Source: Streptomyces diastatochromogenes
GTDB lineage: Bacteria > Actinomycetota > Actinomycetes > Streptomycetales > Streptomycetaceae
NCBI RefSeq assembly: GCF_002242805.1
Contig: NZ_MCGQ01000013.1
Location: 130,540-194,539 of the forward strand
Length of the DNA: 64,000 nt
Reading direction: 5' to 3'
How positions within the stretch are numbered: the first letter of the stretch is position 1; each line of letters opens with the position of its first letter. Of this stretch, positions 26,121 through 34,539 are shown piece after piece. The notes below the pieces were generated by a model that did not search any database, was not told the DNA's origin, and saw nothing but the letters and a program-made list of their open reading frames with translations. The translations under genes and the position numbers were made by a program.

Positions 26121-27527
26121 ATGAGCACCTCGGCAAGCGATGTCGTCAACGGCGGCATCTCCTTCTGGTACGCGGACGACGGTCTTCCGGCGGTGCGGGA
26201 GCCGCTGCCCGGGGACGCGTCCGCCGACGTCGTCATCGTCGGCGGCGGCTACACAGGACTGTGGACGGCGTACTACCTGAAGAAGGCCGCCCCCTTCCTC
26301 CGTATCACCGTCCTGGAGCAGAAGTTCTGCGGCTACGGCGCCTCCGGCCGCAACGGCGGCTGGCTGTACAACGGCATCGCGGGCCGCGACCGGTACGCGA
26401 AGCTGCACGGCCACGAGGCCGCCGTACGGCTGCAGAAGGCGATGAACGACACCGTGGCCGAGGTCGTCGCGATCGCCGAGGCCGAGGGCATCGACGCCGA
26501 CGTGCACCGGGGCGGCGTACTGGAAGTGGCGACCACACCCGCCCAGCTCGCCCGTCTCAAGGCGTTCCACGAGCACGAGCTGTCGTACGGCGAGAAGGAC
26601 CGCGAGCTGTACGGCGCCCGGCAGACCGCCGAGCGGATCAGGGTGGCCGGCGCGGTCGGCTCGACCTGGACCCCGCACGGCGCCCGGCTGCACCCGGTGA
26701 AGCTGGTCAAGGGCCTCGCGGCGGCCGCCGAGGCGCTCGGCGTGACCATCCACGAGTCGACCCCGGTGACCGAGATCCGCCCCAAGCACGCCGTGACCCC
26801 CTACGGCACGGTCCGCGCCCCGTACATCCTGCGCTGCACGGAGGGCTTCACCGCCTCCCTGAAGGGCCAGCGGCGCACCTGGCTGCCGATGAACTCCTCG
26901 ATGATCGCCACCGAGCCGCTCACCGACGAGCAGTGGGCGGCGATCGGCTGGGACGGCCGGGAGACGCTGGGCGACATGGCGCACGCCTACATGTACGCGC
27001 AGCGCACGGCCGACGGGCGGATCGCGCTCGGCGGGCGCGGGGTGCCGTACCGCTTCGGCTCGCGCACCGACAACGACGGCCGCACCCAGCCGGAGACGAT
27101 CGAGGCCCTGCGGGAGATCCTGACCCGCTTCTTCCCCGCCCTCGCCGGCCTGCGTATCGAGCACGCCTGGTCCGGCGTCCTCGGCGTCCCGCGCGACTGG
27201 TGCGCCACGGTCACCCTCGACCGGGCCACCGGCCTCGGCTGGGCGGGCGGTTACGTCGGCTCGGGCGTCGCCACCACCAACCTCGCCGCCCGCACCCTGC
27301 GCGACCTCGTCCAGCAGGACTCGGGCCAGGCCGGCCGCACCGAGCTGACGGACCTGCCCTGGGTGAACCACAAGGTCCGCAAGTGGGAGCCGGAACCCTT
27401 CCGCTGGCTGGGCGTCCAGGGCATGTACGCCACCTACCGCGCCGCCGACCGCAACGAACTCCTCCACCCGAGCACGGAGTCCTCACGGCTGGCCCGTGTC
27501 GCGGACCGGGTGGCGGGGCGGCACTGA
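26121..27527 (+). CDS. FAD-dependent amine/amino-acid oxidoreductase (DAO family)
   Basis: 468 residues. FAD Rossmann motif DVVIVGGGYTGLWTAYYLKKAAP (about 36-58) with the PuuB-like GYGASGRNGGWLYNG motif after it, and the C-terminal substrate/FAD segment HAWSGVLGVPRDWCATV and GYVGSGVATTNLAARTLRDL. It resembles gamma-glutamylputrescine oxidases and related N-oxidising deaminating enzymes; exact amine unknown. Divergent from the CHAT gene. Confidence 0.87.
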   Translation: MSTSASDVVNGGISFWYADDGLPAVREPLPGDASADVVIVGGGYTGLWTAYYLKKAAPFLRITVLEQKFCGYGASGRNGGWLYNGIAGRDRYAKLHGHEAAVRLQKAMNDTVAEVVAIAEAEGIDADVHRGGVLEVATTPAQLARLKAFHEHELSYGEKDRELYGARQTAERIRVAGAVGSTWTPHGARLHPVKLVKGLAAAAEALGVTIHESTPVTEIRPKHAVTPYGTVRAPYILRCTEGFTASLKGQRRTWLPMNSSMIATEPLTDEQWAAIGWDGRETLGDMAHAYMYAQRTADGRIALGGRGVPYRFGSRTDNDGRTQPETIEALREILTRFFPALAGLRIEHAWSGVLGVPRDWCATVTLDRATGLGWAGGYVGSGVATTNLAARTLRDLVQQDSGQAGRTELTDLPWVNHKVRKWEPEPFRWLGVQGMYATYRAADRNELLHPSTESSRLARVADRVAGRH

Positions 27528-27583
27528 GGCACCGGCGGTGGTGAGGCACCGGCGGCAGCCGGGGGCAGCCCACCGCTTGTGCC

Positions 27584-28558
27584 TCATGGCTCCAGCACCA
27601 CCTTCCCGATCGTGCCGCGGTTCTGCAGCGCGCGGTGCGCGGCGGCTGCCTCGGAGAGGGGGAAGCGGGTGACGGCCGGGCGCAGGCGGCCTTCGCCGGC
27701 CTCGGTGAGGGCGCGTAGTTCGAGGGCGCGCAGGCCGCCGGCCCGCTGGAGCATCGCCGGGCCGAGCACCGACTCGGAGAGCCCGTCGACGAAGTAGCCC
27801 TGACGTCCCTCCCCGATGCCCTCCGCCGACCAGCCGAAGACGAGATGCCGGCCGCCGGGCCCGAGCAGCGCCACGGCCTCCCGGGCGGCCGCGCCGCCGA
27901 CACCGTCGTAGACGATCGTGGCGGGGAGCCCGCCGAGGTGGGCGCGGACCTTGGCGGGCCAGCCGGAGTCGGTGTAGTCGACGGCGAGATCGGCGCCGTT
28001 CGCACGCACCCGGGCGGTCTTCTCCGGGCCGCCCGCCAGGCCGATCACCGTCGCTCCGGCGTTCTTGGCGTGCTGCACGAGCAGTGTGCCGATGCCGCCC
28101 GCGGCCGCCGGTACGACGACCACGTCGTCCGGCCCGGGCTCGGCGAACTGCGCGATCCCCAGCGCCGTACGCCCCGTCCCGATCATCGCGACGGCCTCGG
28201 CGAAGCCCAGTCCGTCCGGGATCTCGTGCAGGCGTTCGGCGCCGGTGACGGCGAGTTCGGCGTAGCCGCCGGGCGCGAAGCCCAGGTGGGCGACCACCCG
28301 CCGGCCGAGCCAGGCCTCCGCCACGCCGTCGCCGAGGGCGTCCACGACCCCCGCGACCTCACGGCCGGGCACGGTCGGCAGCGTGGGCGGCTCGGGCAGC
28401 GGGCCCTGCTGTCCCTCCCGCAGGGCGGTGTCGAGGAGGTGCACCCCGGCCGCCGCCACGGCGATCCGCACCTCGCCCGGCTCCGGCACCGGGTCCGCGG
28501 CCGTCTCATAGGTCAGGTTCTCGGCCGGCCCGAAGGCGTACAGGCGTACGGCGTGCAT
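27584..28558 (-). CDS. Zinc-free quinone oxidoreductase-like MDR reductase, predicted SoxR target
   Basis: 324 residues from ATG 28558. Medium-chain dehydrogenase of the quinone-oxidoreductase (Qor) type: GroES-like domain with PTVPGREVAGVVDALG, and a NAD(P)H Rossmann domain with VVPAAAGGIGTLLVQHAKNAGA (about 143-164). No zinc ligands (no catalytic GHE). A perfect SoxR-type operator lies 50-75 bases upstream. S. coelicolor SCO4266, recalled as a SoxR-regulated oxidoreductase induced by redox-active antibiotics, is the expected orthologue by position and family. Confidence 0.88.
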   Translation of the reverse strand: MHAVRLYAFGPAENLTYETAADPVPEPGEVRIAVAAAGVHLLDTALREGQQGPLPEPPTLPTVPGREVAGVVDALGDGVAEAWLGRRVVAHLGFAPGGYAELAVTGAERLHEIPDGLGFAEAVAMIGTGRTALGIAQFAEPGPDDVVVVPAAAGGIGTLLVQHAKNAGATVIGLAGGPEKTARVRANGADLAVDYTDSGWPAKVRAHLGGLPATIVYDGVGGAAAREAVALLGPGGRHLVFGWSAEGIGEGRQGYFVDGLSESVLGPAMLQRAGGLRALELRALTEAGEGRLRPAVTRFPLSEAAAAHRALQNRGTIGKVVLEP

Positions 28559-28609
28559 GGCATCCCCCAGTGATCGTGTCTCGGTCTCCATCTCCGTAGG
28601 CCACTCTTC

Positions 28610-28631
28610 GACCTCAAGCATGCTTGAGGTC
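28610..28631 (-). promoter_or_regulatory. SoxR-type operator
   Basis: A perfect 22-bp palindrome whose central 18 bases are CCTCAAGCATGCTTGAGG, matching the known SoxR-box form CCTCAAG-N4-CTTGAGG. Read on the minus strand it is preceded by TTGACC as -35, with the long 19-base spacer that MerR-family activators need. It controls the reductase ending at 27584 and overlaps the last codons of the FAD oxidoreductase upstream. Confidence 0.85.
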
Positions 28632-29774
28632 AAGGGCGGTCCGGCCGAGGATCAGCGACACCGCCGTGACCGCGCTGTTGAAGGAGACTTCGGACAGCAC
28701 GCCCGGCGCCGCCACCTGGTCGCCGGCCAGGTAGACGCCGTCGCCGCGGTCCACGGAGGGCCGGTCCCGCCAGCTGCTGCCCGGCAGGTCCACGGCGCCC
28801 GTACGACCGTCCGCCACGGCCTCCCGCCGCCAGGTGACCCGCTCCCGCCACCCCTCGAAGGCCAGGTCGAGCAGCTCCTCGGCCCGGGCGAGACCGTCAG
28901 CGCGCACCTCGCCGGGCCCGATCGGGATCTGTCCCTGAAGTAGTTGCTCGCCGGCCGGGGCGAGGGTCCGGTCCTGCGCCGTGAACCGTTCGATCCAGCC
29001 GGGTGCGTCCAGGTCGGAGACGGCGAAGGCGTCCCCGCGCCGGGTGCGCAGGGCGAGGTCGAGCAGGACGGTACGGCCGCCGGGCCAGGTCAGCGAGTCG
29101 TCGCCGAGTAGCCGCCGGGCGGCGGGCAGGGAGGTGGCGACGACCACGGGTGTGTCGGTCGGCAGGGTGTCGACGCGGGCCAGCGTCTCGATCCGCACGC
29201 CGAGGTTCCAGGCCCGCGCGGCCATCCGGTCGATGACGCTCGCCCAGCCGCCCCGCGGATAGTGCGCCTCCGGCGGCAGCTTGGTGGCCCGGCGCAGCCG
29301 CTCCTGCACGAAGGCGGCGGACAGGGCGCCGGGGTCGTGGTGGAAGAGGGCGACGGCGGAGTAGTTGGCGGCCGCCCGGGCGCCCTCCTCGCCGGCGATG
29401 CCGGTCGCCCAGCTGAGGAAGTCGGTGTCGACGGGGGCCTGACGGACGCTGGGGCGCAGCAGCTTGAGCAGGGCGAAGGGCGGGGTGCGGCGCAGGACGC
29501 CGTGGTGGCGCAGCCGCAGCCGGGCCGCCTCCAGGGGCGGGATCGGGGCGAGCGGCCCGATCAGGTCCCGCTGCTTGAGCCAGATCCAGTGCGGGCCGCC
29601 GTTGTAGAGGGCGTGCGGGCCCTCGTTGGTCCGGTACGGCCCCTCGGCGGTGCGGGCCCGGCCGCCCAGGGTGTGGTGGGCCTCGTACACGGTGACCTTG
29701 GCGCCTGCCTCGGCGGCGGTGATGGCGGCGGTGAGCCCGGCGAAGCCGCCGCCGACGACGGTGATGCGATGCAT
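28614..29774 (-). CDS. NAD(P)/FAD-dependent oxidoreductase, phytoene-desaturase-like
   Basis: 386 residues. The N-terminal dinucleotide-binding motif VVGGGFAGLTAAITAAEAGAKVTVYEAHHTLGGRART (about 5-40) and the C-terminal GDGVYLAGDQVAAPGVLSEVSF FAD motif define the amine-oxidase/phytoene-desaturase superfamily. Substrate unknown. It lies upstream of the SoxR-controlled reductase on the same strand; its terminal five codons overlap the SoxR box. Confidence 0.85.
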   Translation of the reverse strand: MHRITVVGGGFAGLTAAITAAEAGAKVTVYEAHHTLGGRARTAEGPYRTNEGPHALYNGGPHWIWLKQRDLIGPLAPIPPLEAARLRLRHHGVLRRTPPFALLKLLRPSVRQAPVDTDFLSWATGIAGEEGARAAANYSAVALFHHDPGALSAAFVQERLRRATKLPPEAHYPRGGWASVIDRMAARAWNLGVRIETLARVDTLPTDTPVVVATSLPAARRLLGDDSLTWPGGRTVLLDLALRTRRGDAFAVSDLDAPGWIERFTAQDRTLAPAGEQLLQGQIPIGPGEVRADGLARAEELLDLAFEGWRERVTWRREAVADGRTGAVDLPGSSWRDRPSVDRGDGVYLAGDQVAAPGVLSEVSFNSAVTAVSLILGRTALDLKHA

Positions 29775-29842
29775 GGGGTGCGCTCTCCCTCTGGTCGGTT
29801 CACCTTGTCCGTGAGTACGACCGTTCGAGCGCCCTGAAATGT

Positions 29843-29870
29843 GACATCGGCCGGCCGCGGATCCGATGTC
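29843..29870. promoter_or_regulatory. Inverted repeat between divergent genes
   Basis: GACATCGG and CCGATGTC are exact reverse complements 12 bases apart, in the 140-base gap between the divergent FAD oxidoreductase and the pentapeptide-repeat gene. A candidate operator; no known consensus matched. Confidence 0.4.
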
Positions 29871-29914
29871 CGCAGCTCAGGCGGATTGTCAGTGGCGGGG
29901 TGCAGCATGGGGGC

Positions 29915-30610
29915 ATGGCGAGGAGAGCGACGGGCGCGGGCGGGGGCATGGGCAAGGCGGCGGTGAAGGGCGCACGGCGGCCGGAGCTGCGGCTGCCACC
30001 CCTGGAACCCTGGACGGAGGGGGAGTTGGCGCCGGACGGTGACTACGACGGGCTGGAGTTCCGGGAGGCGGACCTGGCCGGGCAGGACGGGGTGGGCGCC
30101 CGCTTCATGGACTGCGCGCTGACGGGCTGCGCGGTGGACGAGACGGCACTGGGCAGGGCCCGCTTCCTCGACTCGGTCCTCACCGGCCTGCGGGGCGTCG
30201 GCACGGACCTGGCCGAGTCCACGTTCCGCGACGTCGAGCTGGCCGACCCCCGCCTGGGCGGCACCCAGCTGCACGGCGCCGTGCTGGAACGGGTCGTGAT
30301 CAGAGGCGGCAAGATCGACTACCTCAACCTCCGCCAGGCCCGCCTCAAGGACGTCGTCTTCGAGTCCTGCGTCCTGGTCGAACCGGACTTCTCCGGCGCC
30401 CACCTGGAGCGGGTCGAGTTCGTCGACTGCGCCCTGAGAAAGGCCGACTTCGGCGCCGCGACCTTGAAGGACGTGGACCTGCGCGGGGCCGCTCCGCTGG
30501 AGATCGCGCGGGGTCTCGACCGGCTCTCGGGGGCGGTGATCAGCACCGGGCAGCTGCTGGATCTGGCGCCGGTGCTGGCGGGGGAGCTGGGGATCCGGGT
30601 GGAGGGGTGA
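29915..30610 (+). CDS. Pentapeptide-repeat protein
   Basis: 231 residues from ATG 29915. A basic Gly-rich lead (1-30) precedes a right-handed quadrilateral beta-helix (about 50-205) made of A(D/N)LXX-type repeats, visible as LEFREADLAGQDGVGARFMDC and ADFGAATLKDVDLRGA. Such proteins can mimic DNA (Qnr/MfpA) or mediate other interactions. No known partner. An in-frame ATG at 29945-29950 region is a possible shorter start. Confidence 0.85.
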   Translation: MARRATGAGGGMGKAAVKGARRPELRLPPLEPWTEGELAPDGDYDGLEFREADLAGQDGVGARFMDCALTGCAVDETALGRARFLDSVLTGLRGVGTDLAESTFRDVELADPRLGGTQLHGAVLERVVIRGGKIDYLNLRQARLKDVVFESCVLVEPDFSGAHLERVEFVDCALRKADFGAATLKDVDLRGAAPLEIARGLDRLSGAVISTGQLLDLAPVLAGELGIRVEG

Positions 30611-30638
30611 CGGGTCGGTGGGTCGGCTGAAGCGATGC

Positions 30639-31139
30639 TCAGGACACGCGGGGAAAGCGGGCCTGGAGCGTCCAGATCGCCGGGTTCTCCGCCAGGTCCT
30701 CGTGGAGGTCGGTCAGGTCGGCGAGGAGGTCGTGGAGGAAGTCGCGGGCCTCGCGGCGAAGTTCGGTGTGGGAGAAGGCGAGCGGGGGCTCCTCGGCCGG
30801 CATCCAGTCGGCCTCGATGTCCACCCAGCCGAAGCGGCGCTCGAACAGCATCCGGTCGGTGGACTCGGTGAAGTCCAGCTCCGCGTGCTGCGGCCGGGAG
30901 GCGCGGGAGCCCATCGGGTCCCGGTCCAGCTGCTCCGCGATGTCGCACAGCGCCCACGCGAAGTCCAGCACCGGTACCCATCCCCAGGCTGTGGACAGCT
31001 CCCGGTCCGTTTTGGTGTCCGCGAGATAGACGTCCCCGCAGAACAGGTCGTGCCGCAGCGTGTGGACGTCCGCGCGGCGGTAGTCGGTCTGCGGTGGGTC
31101 CGGGAAGCGGTTGGAGAGGGCGTAGCCGATGTCGAGCAC
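30639..31139 (-). CDS. Conserved hypothetical protein
   Basis: 166 residues, start GTG 31139. An acidic single-domain cytoplasmic protein with a Trp-rich centre (STAWGWVPVLDFAWAL) and an amphipathic C-terminal helix. I do not recognise the family. It resembles proteins used as antitoxin-like or immunity proteins only in size and acidity, which is weak. Divergent from the M1 peptidase with a 70-base gap. Confidence 0.7.
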   Translation of the reverse strand: MLDIGYALSNRFPDPPQTDYRRADVHTLRHDLFCGDVYLADTKTDRELSTAWGWVPVLDFAWALCDIAEQLDRDPMGSRASRPQHAELDFTESTDRMLFERRFGWVDIEADWMPAEEPPLAFSHTELRREARDFLHDLLADLTDLHEDLAENPAIWTLQARFPRVS

Positions 31140-31209
31140 GGGAGAGATGGTGTCACGCCCACAGCCCCGGCCCTGCTGCGATGCCCCTCACCCGCCTAGG
31201 ATCACTGAC

Positions 31210-32598
31210 ATGTCCAGATCCGCGCGCCTTGTCCCGGCAGCTGCCGCTCTGCTCGCCCTCACCGGCACCGCGTGCGGCGGCGGGGTCCACGGCACCCCGG
31301 GCGGCTCCGGCGTGCGCGATCCGTACTTCCCGAAGGCGGGCAACGGCGGCTACGACGTCACCCACTACGCCCTCACCCTCGACTACACCCCCGGTACCCG
31401 CCACCTCACCGGCAAGGCCGTCATCACCGCCCGCGCCACGAAGGACCTGTCCGCCTTCGACCTCGACCTCGCCGGACTGGACGTCCACTCGGTCACCGTC
31501 GAGGGCAAGCGCGCCCGCTGGAACCGCGCCGGCCAGGAACTCACCGTCCGGCCCCATGACGACCTCGACAAGGGCGAGACGTTCCGCACCACCGTCCGCT
31601 ACGCGGGCACCCCGAAGACCCTCACCGACCCCGACGGCTCGAAGGAGGGCTGGCTGCCCACCGCCGACGGCGCGCTCGCCCTCGGCGAGCCGGTCGGTTC
31701 CATGGCCTGGTTCCCGGGCAACAACCACCCCTCGGACAAGGCGACGTACGACATCACGGTCACCGTCCCGAAGGGCCTCCAGGCCGTCTCCAACGGTGAG
31801 TTGACCAGCCAGAGCACCAAGGGCGGCCGGACCACCTTCGCCTGGCACTCCGCCCAGCCCATGGCCAGCTATCTCGCCGTCGTCGCGGTCGGCCACTACG
31901 ACATCACCCACACCACGGGCCCGCACGGCCTGCCCGTCTTCACCGCCGTCGACCCCACCCAGGCCGAGGCGAGCGCGAAGGTGCTCGCGAAGATCCCCGA
32001 CATCATCGACTGGGAGGAGTACAACTTCGGGCCGTACCCCTTCTCCTCCACCGGCGCGATCGTCGACCGCCCGGGCGACGCCGGCTACGCCCTGGAGACC
32101 CAGACCCGACCCGTCTTCCCCGCCGACCAGCTCGACACCAGCACCCTCGTGCACGAACTCGCCCACCAGTGGTACGGCGACTCGGTCACCCCGAAGACCT
32201 GGCAGGACATGTGGCTCAACGAGGGCTTCGCGACGTACGCGGAGTGGCTGTACGCGGAGGACCACGGCGGCAAGAGCGCCCAGCAGACCTTCACCGAGCT
32301 GTACGAGGGCGACGACGAGGACATCTGGGCCTTCCCGCCGGCCAAGCCCTCCGGCGCCGCGCACATCTCCGACAGCCCGGTCTACCAGCGCGGCGCGATG
32401 GTCCTGCAGAAGATCCGCCAGAAGGTCGGCGACGACACCTTCTACGACATCATCCAGGGCTGGGCCGCCGCCCACCGCTACGGCACCGTCGACACCGCCG
32501 ACTTCACCGCGTACGTGGAGAAGAAGGCCCCGGACAAGGACTTCGGCGAGATCTGGAAGGACTGGCTGTACGGCAACGGCAAGCCGGACCACCCGTGA
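31210..32598 (+). CDS. M1-family metallopeptidase lipoprotein
   Basis: 462 residues. A lipoprotein signal with lipobox LTGTAC (Cys18) anchors it outside the membrane. An aminopeptidase-N-like N-terminal beta domain (about 40-225) precedes the thermolysin-like catalytic domain with zinc motif HELAHQWYGD plus 18 residues NEGFATYAEW (HEXXH-X18-E). The GAMEN exopeptidase motif is replaced by a GYALETQTRP segment, typical for the short Streptomyces M1 lipoproteins. Start at 31210 excludes the unneeded upstream extension. Confidence 0.92.
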   Translation: MSRSARLVPAAAALLALTGTACGGGVHGTPGGSGVRDPYFPKAGNGGYDVTHYALTLDYTPGTRHLTGKAVITARATKDLSAFDLDLAGLDVHSVTVEGKRARWNRAGQELTVRPHDDLDKGETFRTTVRYAGTPKTLTDPDGSKEGWLPTADGALALGEPVGSMAWFPGNNHPSDKATYDITVTVPKGLQAVSNGELTSQSTKGGRTTFAWHSAQPMASYLAVVAVGHYDITHTTGPHGLPVFTAVDPTQAEASAKVLAKIPDIIDWEEYNFGPYPFSSTGAIVDRPGDAGYALETQTRPVFPADQLDTSTLVHELAHQWYGDSVTPKTWQDMWLNEGFATYAEWLYAEDHGGKSAQQTFTELYEGDDEDIWAFPPAKPSGAAHISDSPVYQRGAMVLQKIRQKVGDDTFYDIIQGWAAAHRYGTVDTADFTAYVEKKAPDKDFGEIWKDWLYGNGKPDHP

Positions 32599-32635
32599 CG
32601 GGCGGCCCGGCCGTCGTACTGCCGTACGCGTGCGG

Positions 32636-34273
32636 TTACTTGACGTTGACCGCCTTCCAGGCCGCCGCCACCGCGTTGTACTCCGCGCTGCCCGAGCCGT
32701 ACAGGTCCGCCGCGGCCTGCAGGGTGCCGGTGCGGGCGCCCGCGTAGGTGGTCGTCGAGGTGAAGTACGTGGTCAGGGCCTTGTACCAGATCTGGTCGGC
32801 CTTGGCCCGGCCGATGCCGGTGACCGTGGAGCCGTCGTACGTCGGCGAGTTGTAGGAGACCCCGTTGATGGTCTTCGCGCCGCTGCCCTCGCTCAGCAGG
32901 TAGAAGAAGTGGTTGGCGACGCCCGACGAGTAGTGCACGTCGAGCCGGCCGACCGTCCTCGACCAGTAGTCGGCGGAGCCGCCGTCCTTGCTGGGCTTGT
33001 CCATGTAGCGCAGCGGGGTGCCGTTGCCGTTGATGTCGATCTTCTCGCCGATGAGGTAGTCACCGGGGTCGGAGGAGTTGTTCGCGAAGAACTCCACCGA
33101 GGTGCCGAAGATGTCCGAGGTGGCCTCGTTCAGACCGCCGGACTCCTTGCTGTAGTTGAGCTTCGCCGTGGCCGCGGTCAGCCCGTGGCTCATCTCGTGG
33201 CCGGCCACGTCGAGGGAGGTCAGCGGGTCGGCGTTGCCGGAGCCGTCGCCGTACGTCATGCAGAAGCAGCTGTCGTCCCAGAAGGCGTTGACGTAGGCGT
33301 TGCCGTAGTGGACACGGGAGTAGGCGGCCTTGCCGTCGCCCGCGATGCCGTTGCGGTTGAACGCGGACTTGTAGAAGTCCCAGGTGACGGCGGCGCCGTA
33401 GGCGGCGTCGACGGCGGCGGTCTGGCGGTTGGTGACGGTGCCGTCGCCCCAGACGTCGTCGGCGTCGTGGAAGAGGGCGCCGGTGCCGGACGTACCGCCG
33501 TTCAGGTCGTACGTCTTGTGGCCGCCGCGGCCGCCGTCGATCAGGTCGTAGCCGCCGGAGGCCGAGGGGGTGGTGCCGAGCGTGACGGTGCCGCTGTACC
33601 GGCTGGTGCCCGTACCGGTGTCGATGCCCTGGTAGGAGTAGAGCTTCTTGCCGGTCTGCGCGTCGGTGATGACGTGCAGCTCGCTCGGGGTGCCGTCGTG
33701 CTGGAGGCCCTTGACGACGGACTCGTAGGCGAGGACCGGCTTGGCACCGGCCGCCCAGACGACCTTGCGGGAGGTCGAGGCGGTGGCCTTGGCGTCGCTG
33801 CCGGCGGCCTTGAGGGCGCTCTTCTTCGCACTCGCGGGGGAGACGGCCGCGGTCGTGGTCGGCACGGATATCCGGGCCTTGGTCGCCTTGCTGACACCCT
33901 TGAGCGAACCGTTCTTCGCCGCGTGGGTGACGAGGTCGCCGCCGAGGACGGGGAGACCGGCGTACGTCCGCTCGTAACGGGTGTGGACGGTACCGTCCAC
34001 GTCCTTCACCACGTCCCGGACGACCAGCTTCTCCTTGGCACCGAGGCCGAGTTCCCGGGCCGCCGCACCGGCGTGCCGCTGGGCCGACTCGATGGCGGCG
34101 GCACGGGCCGTGACGCCGAGCGGGAGGGCCGTGGCGCCAGAGGTGTGTGTGGGGGCGGCGGTCGCGGCGCCGTTCTGCAGCGCGAGGACGACCATCGCGG
34201 CCGAGCCGACCAGGGCGGCGGCGCGCACGGCGGTCTTGCGGGAGGTGCGGGGAGCGTGGGGCTGCTGTCTCAC
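32636..34273 (-). CDS. Secreted thermolysin-like neutral metalloprotease (M4)
   Basis: 545 residues from GTG 34273, which has AAGGAGAT at correct spacing. A signal peptide (about 1-40, ending TAAP) is followed by an FTP/PepSY-type propeptide (about 45-215) and the catalytic domain (about 230-545). Zinc/catalytic motifs: HEMSH in DVAGHEMSHGLTAATA, Glu in GGLNEATSDIFG, and the C-terminal His of VHYSSGVANHFFYLL. It degrades extracellular protein. Upstream 34274-34539 is its promoter region. Confidence 0.94.
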   Translation of the reverse strand: MRQQPHAPRTSRKTAVRAAALVGSAAMVVLALQNGAATAAPTHTSGATALPLGVTARAAAIESAQRHAGAAARELGLGAKEKLVVRDVVKDVDGTVHTRYERTYAGLPVLGGDLVTHAAKNGSLKGVSKATKARISVPTTTAAVSPASAKKSALKAAGSDAKATASTSRKVVWAAGAKPVLAYESVVKGLQHDGTPSELHVITDAQTGKKLYSYQGIDTGTGTSRYSGTVTLGTTPSASGGYDLIDGGRGGHKTYDLNGGTSGTGALFHDADDVWGDGTVTNRQTAAVDAAYGAAVTWDFYKSAFNRNGIAGDGKAAYSRVHYGNAYVNAFWDDSCFCMTYGDGSGNADPLTSLDVAGHEMSHGLTAATAKLNYSKESGGLNEATSDIFGTSVEFFANNSSDPGDYLIGEKIDINGNGTPLRYMDKPSKDGGSADYWSRTVGRLDVHYSSGVANHFFYLLSEGSGAKTINGVSYNSPTYDGSTVTGIGRAKADQIWYKALTTYFTSTTTYAGARTGTLQAAADLYGSGSAEYNAVAAAWKAVNVK

Positions 34274-34539
34274 TCGATCTCCTTCAGGCTGGTCTCCGTG
34301 GGGTTGGAGACACAGACGGGACACAGGGGATGCACAGAGTTGCGGCGGCGAGGAGAGAGTGACACCGAGAACGGCCTGTTTGACAGGGTGCCGACAAGAC
34401 TTTACGTGTTCGTATCCGAAAGACGTGCTGCGAAATCCGCTATCCGGACGCGGCGAGTGCGGTCAACTCCCTTTGATTCAAGCGAACTTGATGCCCCGGG
34501 CGTCACGTACCGGCCGGCGCCGTCCACTCCACAGCCCGC

